This document shows, piece by piece, positions 59,880-64,000 of a DNA stretch of 64,000 bases (positions are counted from its first letter, which is position 1; the number at the start of each line of letters is the position of its first letter). The notes under the pieces are model-generated. The model ran no database searches. It had not been told where the DNA came from and was given only the letters and a program-made list of their open reading frames with translations. Position numbers and translations under genes: made by a program. The stretch comes from Deltaproteobacteria bacterium (lineage in GTDB: Bacteria; Myxococcota_A; UBA9160; UBA4427): positions 124,001-188,000 of the forward strand of contig JADJOR010000024.1 of NCBI GenBank assembly GCA_016713665.1, read 5' to 3'.

Positions 59880-62440
59880 GACGCGGCTTTCAGCGTCTCG
59901 GGGCGGACGCCGGAGACGAGACAGGGCGCGACGTGGTCGCGTGTATGGATGCAGGCGTCGAGGGAGGAGTCGACCTCGAACAGGATGTGCGGGAGCGCCT
60001 CGTAGGGCTCGAAGCCCTGGCCGACCCAGCGGAAGAAGCCCCGACCCGAGGGTGAGCAGGCGAAGAGGTGGATCCAGGAATGGACGGCCATGTCCTTCAC
60101 CGGCGGCAAGCGATCGAGCACGCGGGCGATCGACTCGGGCTCCGCCTCGACGAGGGTCACGAGGCGGATGGGATCGTGGATCTCCGTCGTCTGCCGCCAG
60201 AGCCCGGGGCGCAGGTCGCCCTCGGCGCCGTTCGAGACGCCGAGCAGGCCGACGACGCTATGGGGCAGCTTCGTGCCGCAACCGAGGCGCTGCGGGTCCA
60301 TCGTCGAAAAGAAGTATTCGTGGCTGATGCCGGCGCAGACCGGGAGCGGCGCGGCCATCAGCTTCTCGAGGACGCGGCTCTCCGGATCGTCGATCGTCGG
60401 GTCGTAGGAGACCATGAAGGGACGGCGGTCGAGGAAGAGCCCCCGCGAGATCGCCCGGCGACCGATGATGCAGGCGGCGTTGGTCGCGTGGTTGTATTCG
60501 GGACGGGTCTCGGCGAAATCCGCGCAGCGCCGGCGCACGAGGGGCAGCGTCGTCTCGACCGGCTCCTCGAGCGGCACGTCGGCGAAGCGGCGCGAGCGCT
60601 CCTTCGCGTTGCGGGCGAGGGCGACCTCGAGCTCGGCGCGGACGCGATCGAGCTCCGGCATCCGGTCGCTCGGGATCCCTTCGAGATCGAAATAACGGAT
60701 GTGGTCGAGGGCCGTGTCGTGCTCGCCGGGGACGAAGATCGTCTCGGCGGGAATCTCGATCCCGCGCGCCGCGAGGCCCGCGCGGACCGCCTTCTCGTTG
60801 GCGAAGGCGCAGAAGACCCGGGCATTGATGCCGCCGCGGCGCCCGCCGCAGGCGCCGCATTGATAGCCAGACAGGAACTGGTTGTTCACCGCCTTCGAGC
60901 CGTGGCCGACGATCAGGACGAAACGCGCGAACTTCGCGACGAGGCCGATGTTGCGCAGGTTGCCCTCGACGAGCGCGATTCGATCCGTCTCGGTGTAGCC
61001 CTCGGGCTCCTCGCTCTGGTCGTAGAGGATCCGCGTGCCTTCGAACTCGTGGGAGGGCTCGACGAACAGCGCGGGGAAGAGCAGCTCGATCAACGTGCGG
61101 GGCGCTCGAAGCATGTTCACGAAGCTCGCGAAGAGCCCGCGGATCGGCCCACGCGAGGCGTCGTCGCCGACGGTCACGGCGAAGAGTCGCGCGCGCCTGC
61201 GCACGCGCTGGAGCGCCGCTTCGCCCGCCGCGTCGAGCTTCTCCGTGACGCGTCGGGTCGGCGTCACCGGGGCGGGGCACGAGAATCGCTCGTCGACGTC
61301 GAGGGGAGCGCGGTGCTTCAGGGCGACGCCGAAGAAGCCCGCCGAGCCGAAGGTCTCGCTGTCGGTCACGCACTCCTCGACGTGGCGTCGGATCGATTCG
61401 CAGCGATCGTCGATGCAGCAGACGAACTGCACGGCCGGCCGCTCGGGCGCGGGCCGTTCGGCTTCCTGCGCCATCACGATGCCGCCGATGAAGCTGCGGA
61501 TGTACTCCTCTTCGAACGCGTCCTGGAACGCGGCGAGCTCGGGCGTCCAGATCGGCGCCGTCGTGGGCCGGGCGAGCGAGCGCAGCGGCTCCTCGAGGTC
61601 GGCGAGCTTCGCCTTGCGGCCGAAGAGCCGGCGCGCGGCGTCGGCGAGGGCGAGCTCCTCGACGACGAGGCGCAAGGCGACGAACTCGACCAGGCGAACC
61701 TCGACGCCGGGCGGTCGCTCGCTCGGGAAATGCTCGAGGCGGTGGAACATGCCGGCATAGCCGGGCAGGGCGAAGAGCGCTTCGTGGAGCAGGTTGGGCC
61801 AGCCCGTCTCGACGTCGCCACGCGAGCGCAGACACTCCACGATCAGCGAAAGCGCCGGCGTCTCGGCGGCGAGTCGGGCCTCGAGCCCGCGAAGCCACGG
61901 CTCCGGCACCCCGAGCGGCGTCCGCGACAGCCAGCGCACGGTCGCGACCAGGCCACGCTCGCGTCCCGGCATCGGCCAGAGCGCCGAGCCGAGATCGAGG
62001 AACGGGGCGAGCACGCGGATCATGAAGGCGTCGACGAGCTCGCCGACCTCGGCCGTGATCTCGGGGCGGACGTGGGAGAGCAGGATCGTGCCGGGCCGCG
62101 GCTCCGGCAGCCGATCGACGGGCTCGAGCTCGAGGGCCTCGACGCGTCTGCGCGCGGAGGCGACGTCCTCGGGGCGGATCTGACGGTTCGCGAGGAGCTC
62201 TCGGTAGCGGTGGTAGGGGAGCGTCGTCTGTGCGCCGCGGATCCGCGTCGCCGCCTCGCAGACGGCGTGGAAGGGCTTCGACTCGAGGGCGCCCATCGGG
62301 TTCTGGTGGACGAAGACGCCGAGCGGCCTCTGCTCGGGGAGCCATTTCGCGAGCCGGTCGATCCAGCCCTTCACGCTGGCTTCGGCGGGGGAGAGGGCCG
62401 GAGATTGCGCGTCGGCGTGCGCCTCGGATGAGTGGCTCAT
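59876..62440 (-). CDS. dabA: DabA (DUF2309) zinc-dependent inorganic carbon transporter subunit
   Basis: 854 aa, beta-carbonic-anhydrase-like. The zinc/Asp site predicted for DabA is complete: Cys342 and Asp344 in CCIDDRCES, His513 in VGHGSKAVNNQ and Cys528 in YQCGACGG, spaced as in the characterised protein. The N-terminal GVFVHQNPMGALESKPFHA is typical. DabA hydrates CO2 vectorially to bicarbonate, concentrating inorganic carbon in the cytosol for carboxylases. Start at 62440 has AAGAGG upstream; an in-frame ATG at 62530 is less likely. It leads a three-gene operon. Confidence 0.93.
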   Translation of the reverse strand: MSHSSEAHADAQSPALSPAEASVKGWIDRLAKWLPEQRPLGVFVHQNPMGALESKPFHAVCEAATRIRGAQTTLPYHRYRELLANRQIRPEDVASARRRVEALELEPVDRLPEPRPGTILLSHVRPEITAEVGELVDAFMIRVLAPFLDLGSALWPMPGRERGLVATVRWLSRTPLGVPEPWLRGLEARLAAETPALSLIVECLRSRGDVETGWPNLLHEALFALPGYAGMFHRLEHFPSERPPGVEVRLVEFVALRLVVEELALADAARRLFGRKAKLADLEEPLRSLARPTTAPIWTPELAAFQDAFEEEYIRSFIGGIVMAQEAERPAPERPAVQFVCCIDDRCESIRRHVEECVTDSETFGSAGFFGVALKHRAPLDVDERFSCPAPVTPTRRVTEKLDAAGEAALQRVRRRARLFAVTVGDDASRGPIRGLFASFVNMLRAPRTLIELLFPALFVEPSHEFEGTRILYDQSEEPEGYTETDRIALVEGNLRNIGLVAKFARFVLIVGHGSKAVNNQFLSGYQCGACGGRRGGINARVFCAFANEKAVRAGLAARGIEIPAETIFVPGEHDTALDHIRYFDLEGIPSDRMPELDRVRAELEVALARNAKERSRRFADVPLEEPVETTLPLVRRRCADFAETRPEYNHATNAACIIGRRAISRGLFLDRRPFMVSYDPTIDDPESRVLEKLMAAPLPVCAGISHEYFFSTMDPQRLGCGTKLPHSVVGLLGVSNGAEGDLRPGLWRQTTEIHDPIRLVTLVEAEPESIARVLDRLPPVKDMAVHSWIHLFACSPSGRGFFRWVGQGFEPYEALPHILFEVDSSLDACIHTRDHVAPCLVSGVRPETLKAAS

Positions 62441-62837
62441 CGCGGTTGCACCTCTTCGAGCATGAGGCGGCCCGGACGATTCGCGTCGGATCGCTTCGAT
62501 CCGGATCGCGTGCGCCATCGTTCGGCGCATCGATCGGGCGCCTTCGCTCGAAGGAATTCGTGAACGCCGTGGCGCCGGGGGCCGATCTGGTCGGCGGCGG
62601 CCACCGCGTCTGGGGTGGACGGGGGCGGCGCATAGTTAGCGCAGCGCCCAGATCGCGGCGAGATGGGGCGGGAGACGCGGTGGCGGCGCGGCGCCCCGTC
62701 TTCGCGACGCCGCCGTCCCATGGGTCGTCGCCCGGCGAGCGGGGGAGCTCGGTGTCGGGCGGCGATCGCGCGGCAGGTCGTCGACCCGGTCGACGCCGCC
62801 CGCCGCTGCTACTTTGGCCGCGGGAGAGCTCGCCACG
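62441..62837. other. Divergent intergenic region, no gene called
   Basis: About 400 bp upstream of both dabA and the nitroreductase gene, so their promoters should be here. I see a small inverted repeat (CGGATCG at 62487-62493 and CGATCCG at 62497-62503) and open but implausible frames. No clear promoter was found. Confidence 0.5.
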
Positions 62838-63527
62838 ATGACTGCCTTCGACCTCGAATCGATCGACCGCCTGCTGACCACCACCAAGGCCGTGCGCAAG
62901 CGCCTCGACTTCGCCCGTCCCGTCCCGCGCGCGCTCGTCGCCGAGTGCATCCGCCTCGGTTGTTATGCGCCCAACGCCTCGAACGCCCAGGAGTGGCACT
63001 GGGTCGTCGTCGACGAGCCCGCCCAGCGCAAGCGCGTCGCCGAGGTCTACCGGGGGATCCTGGTGCCCCGCGTCTCGCAGATGCTCGAGGCGAAGCTCGC
63101 GGTCGGCGACGAGGCCGGGGCGAAGATCTCGCGCTCGATCCTCTATCTGGCGGACCACATGCACGAGGTGCCGGTGCTCGTGATCCCCTGCTACGACGTG
63201 CCGGCCGCGCTGCGGCGCTACGGGACGTTGATCGCGGATCCGGGCCCCTACGGCCTGTCGACGAAGATGGACTCCGGCATGTTCGCGTCGATCCTGCCCG
63301 CGGTCTGGGGCTTCCAGCTCGCGCTGAGGAGCCGAGGCCTCGGCTCCGCGCTGACGACCGCCCATCAGCTCGATCAGCCGGCGATGGCCGAGGTCCTCGG
63401 CATCCCGAAGGACTGGTTCCAGACGGCGCTGATCCCGGTCGGATGGACGAAGGGCGACGACTTCAAGCCCTCACCGCGCAAGCCCGTCGACGACGTCATC
63501 GTCTGGAATCGCTACGCCGGGAATTGA
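62838..63527 (+). CDS. Nitroreductase family protein
   Basis: 229 aa, FMN-dependent nitroreductase fold. Conserved FMN-contact regions are KAVRKRLDFARPVP (RRS-like start), LGCYAPNASNAQEWHWVVV, a middle VLVIPCYDV, and MFASILPAVWGFQLALRSRGLGSALTT. The family reduces nitro groups, quinones or enones with NAD(P)H, and some members dehalogenate. Start at 62838 with GGGAGAG 9 bases upstream. No operon partner is visible except the truncated gene downstream. Confidence 0.9.
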   Translation: MTAFDLESIDRLLTTTKAVRKRLDFARPVPRALVAECIRLGCYAPNASNAQEWHWVVVDEPAQRKRVAEVYRGILVPRVSQMLEAKLAVGDEAGAKISRSILYLADHMHEVPVLVIPCYDVPAALRRYGTLIADPGPYGLSTKMDSGMFASILPAVWGFQLALRSRGLGSALTTAHQLDQPAMAEVLGIPKDWFQTALIPVGWTKGDDFKPSPRKPVDDVIVWNRYAGN

Positions 63528-63792
63528 GAGCGCGAGTCCCGCCGACACCCGCCTCGTTGCAACGCGATTTCGCTGCGACATCGCCGCCGCGTCGTCGTCG
63601 CCGGTGCGTCGCCGCTTCGATGCCGTCGCGCCGCGGACGAACTGCGCATGGCTCTCGCCGTGTTTCCGCGGAAGGACGGGATTCTCCGATCGGCTGCGTC
63701 GTCGACGGCGCGTACGGGAATCACCTCAATTCGCCCTCGGACGGGGTCGATGATCGCAAGGCCGGTGCGACCATCCGGACGCGAGCCCCTCG

Positions 63793-64000
63793 ATGCACGT
63801 TCCCGATTCGCTCGAAGCGTTCCTGCAGCTCGCGACCGGCCCCGGCGCGGCCGTTCCCGCGCTCGCGTTCGCGGCCTTCTGCCTGATCGCGCTCGTCGGG
63901 GTGGTGGTGCGCGTCGCGCGGGATGCGCAGCATCGACGCACGATCGCCCGGGCTCGCGACGCGGCCCACGAAGTCGCGGGACACGGCATCCTCGTCGTAC
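63793..64000 (+). CDS. Truncated membrane protein at the window end
   Basis: At least 69 codons, continuing past the window. Starts MHVPDSLEAFLQLATG, then a single TM helix (VPALAFAAFCLIALVGVVV) and a basic helix (RVARDAQHRRTIARARDAAHE). This is a single-span inner-membrane anchor with an N-terminal outside segment. The domain that would identify it lies beyond the edge. No better upstream start: a stop codon at 63751-63753 is in frame. Confidence 0.55.
   Translation, partial: MHVPDSLEAFLQLATGPGAAVPALAFAAFCLIALVGVVVRVARDAQHRRTIARARDAAHEVAGHGILVV

Overview
The window is a 64 kb, very GC-rich piece of a Gram-negative chromosome. Lipoprotein and Tat signals, periplasmic c-type cytochromes, an RND efflux pump, a cyclic beta-glucan synthase and two proteins with PEP-CTERM-like tails all point to an outer-membrane-bearing bacterium. 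Together with a P450, a CaiB-type CoA transferase and several unusual amidohydrolases, this fits an uncultured proteobacterial or myxobacterial-like lineage. That placement is inference, because no rRNA or taxonomic marker is present. I saw no tRNA, rRNA, CRISPR array, insertion sequence or prophage. Because GC at third positions is so high, the antisense strand of almost every gene is also open; those reading frames were discarded.

Layout. (1) 61-4889, minus strand: a membrane-stress set consisting of a large signal-peptide/coiled-coil/multi-TM AAA ATPase, a translationally coupled MscS channel and a voltage-gated-type K+ channel with a zinc-ribbon tail. (2) 5464-11339, plus strand: a di-haem peroxidase lipoprotein, then a tightly overlapping operon of cupredoxin, membrane GGDEF-EAL protein, DUF3034 envelope protein and truncated-globin lipoprotein. 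(3) 11467-14476: a cytochrome P450 behind a palindromic operator, and a Tat-exported PhoD phosphatase with a TTG start. (4) 14684-21001: small secreted proteins, a double-hotdog thioesterase coupled to a small alarmone-hydrolase-like HD protein, an APH-fold kinase, a CdsZ/DUF164 zinc-ribbon protein and a PEP-CTERM protein. (5) 21043-27028: a polyphosphate locus (Ppx/GppA and PPK1 on minus, CYTH-CHAD and PPK2 on plus), followed by a giant cyclic beta-1,2-glucan synthase (27081-35858). (6) 35972-37302: an XRE regulator and a second PEP-CTERM-like protein with a strong hairpin over its ribosome site. (7) 37677-42703: MarR regulator, twin operators and an RND pump. (8) 42900-46956: an MDR reductase and a Calx-beta/PQQ-dehydrogenase/cytochrome fusion. 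(9) 47026-57175: an uncharacterised catabolic-looking cluster with NTF2-like proteins, cupins, two paralogous amidohydrolases, a CitE-type lyase, a double-length family III CoA transferase and an enolase-superfamily enzyme. (10) 57193-62440: a DabA/DabB-type inorganic carbon transporter with a third membrane subunit. (11) 62838-64000: a nitroreductase-family protein and a truncated membrane protein running off the edge.

How the parts work together: region 1 links osmotic/mechanical sensing to an ATPase. Region 2 links periplasmic copper/haem redox chemistry to c-di-GMP output. Region 5 both makes and degrades polyphosphate and ends next to an osmoadaptation glucan synthase. Region 9 has the pieces for CoA activation and carbon-carbon cleavage of an unknown organic acid. 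The best candidates for undescribed systems are the AAA/MscS operon, the cupredoxin-GGDEF/EAL-DUF3034-globin operon and the amidohydrolase/CoA-transferase cluster.
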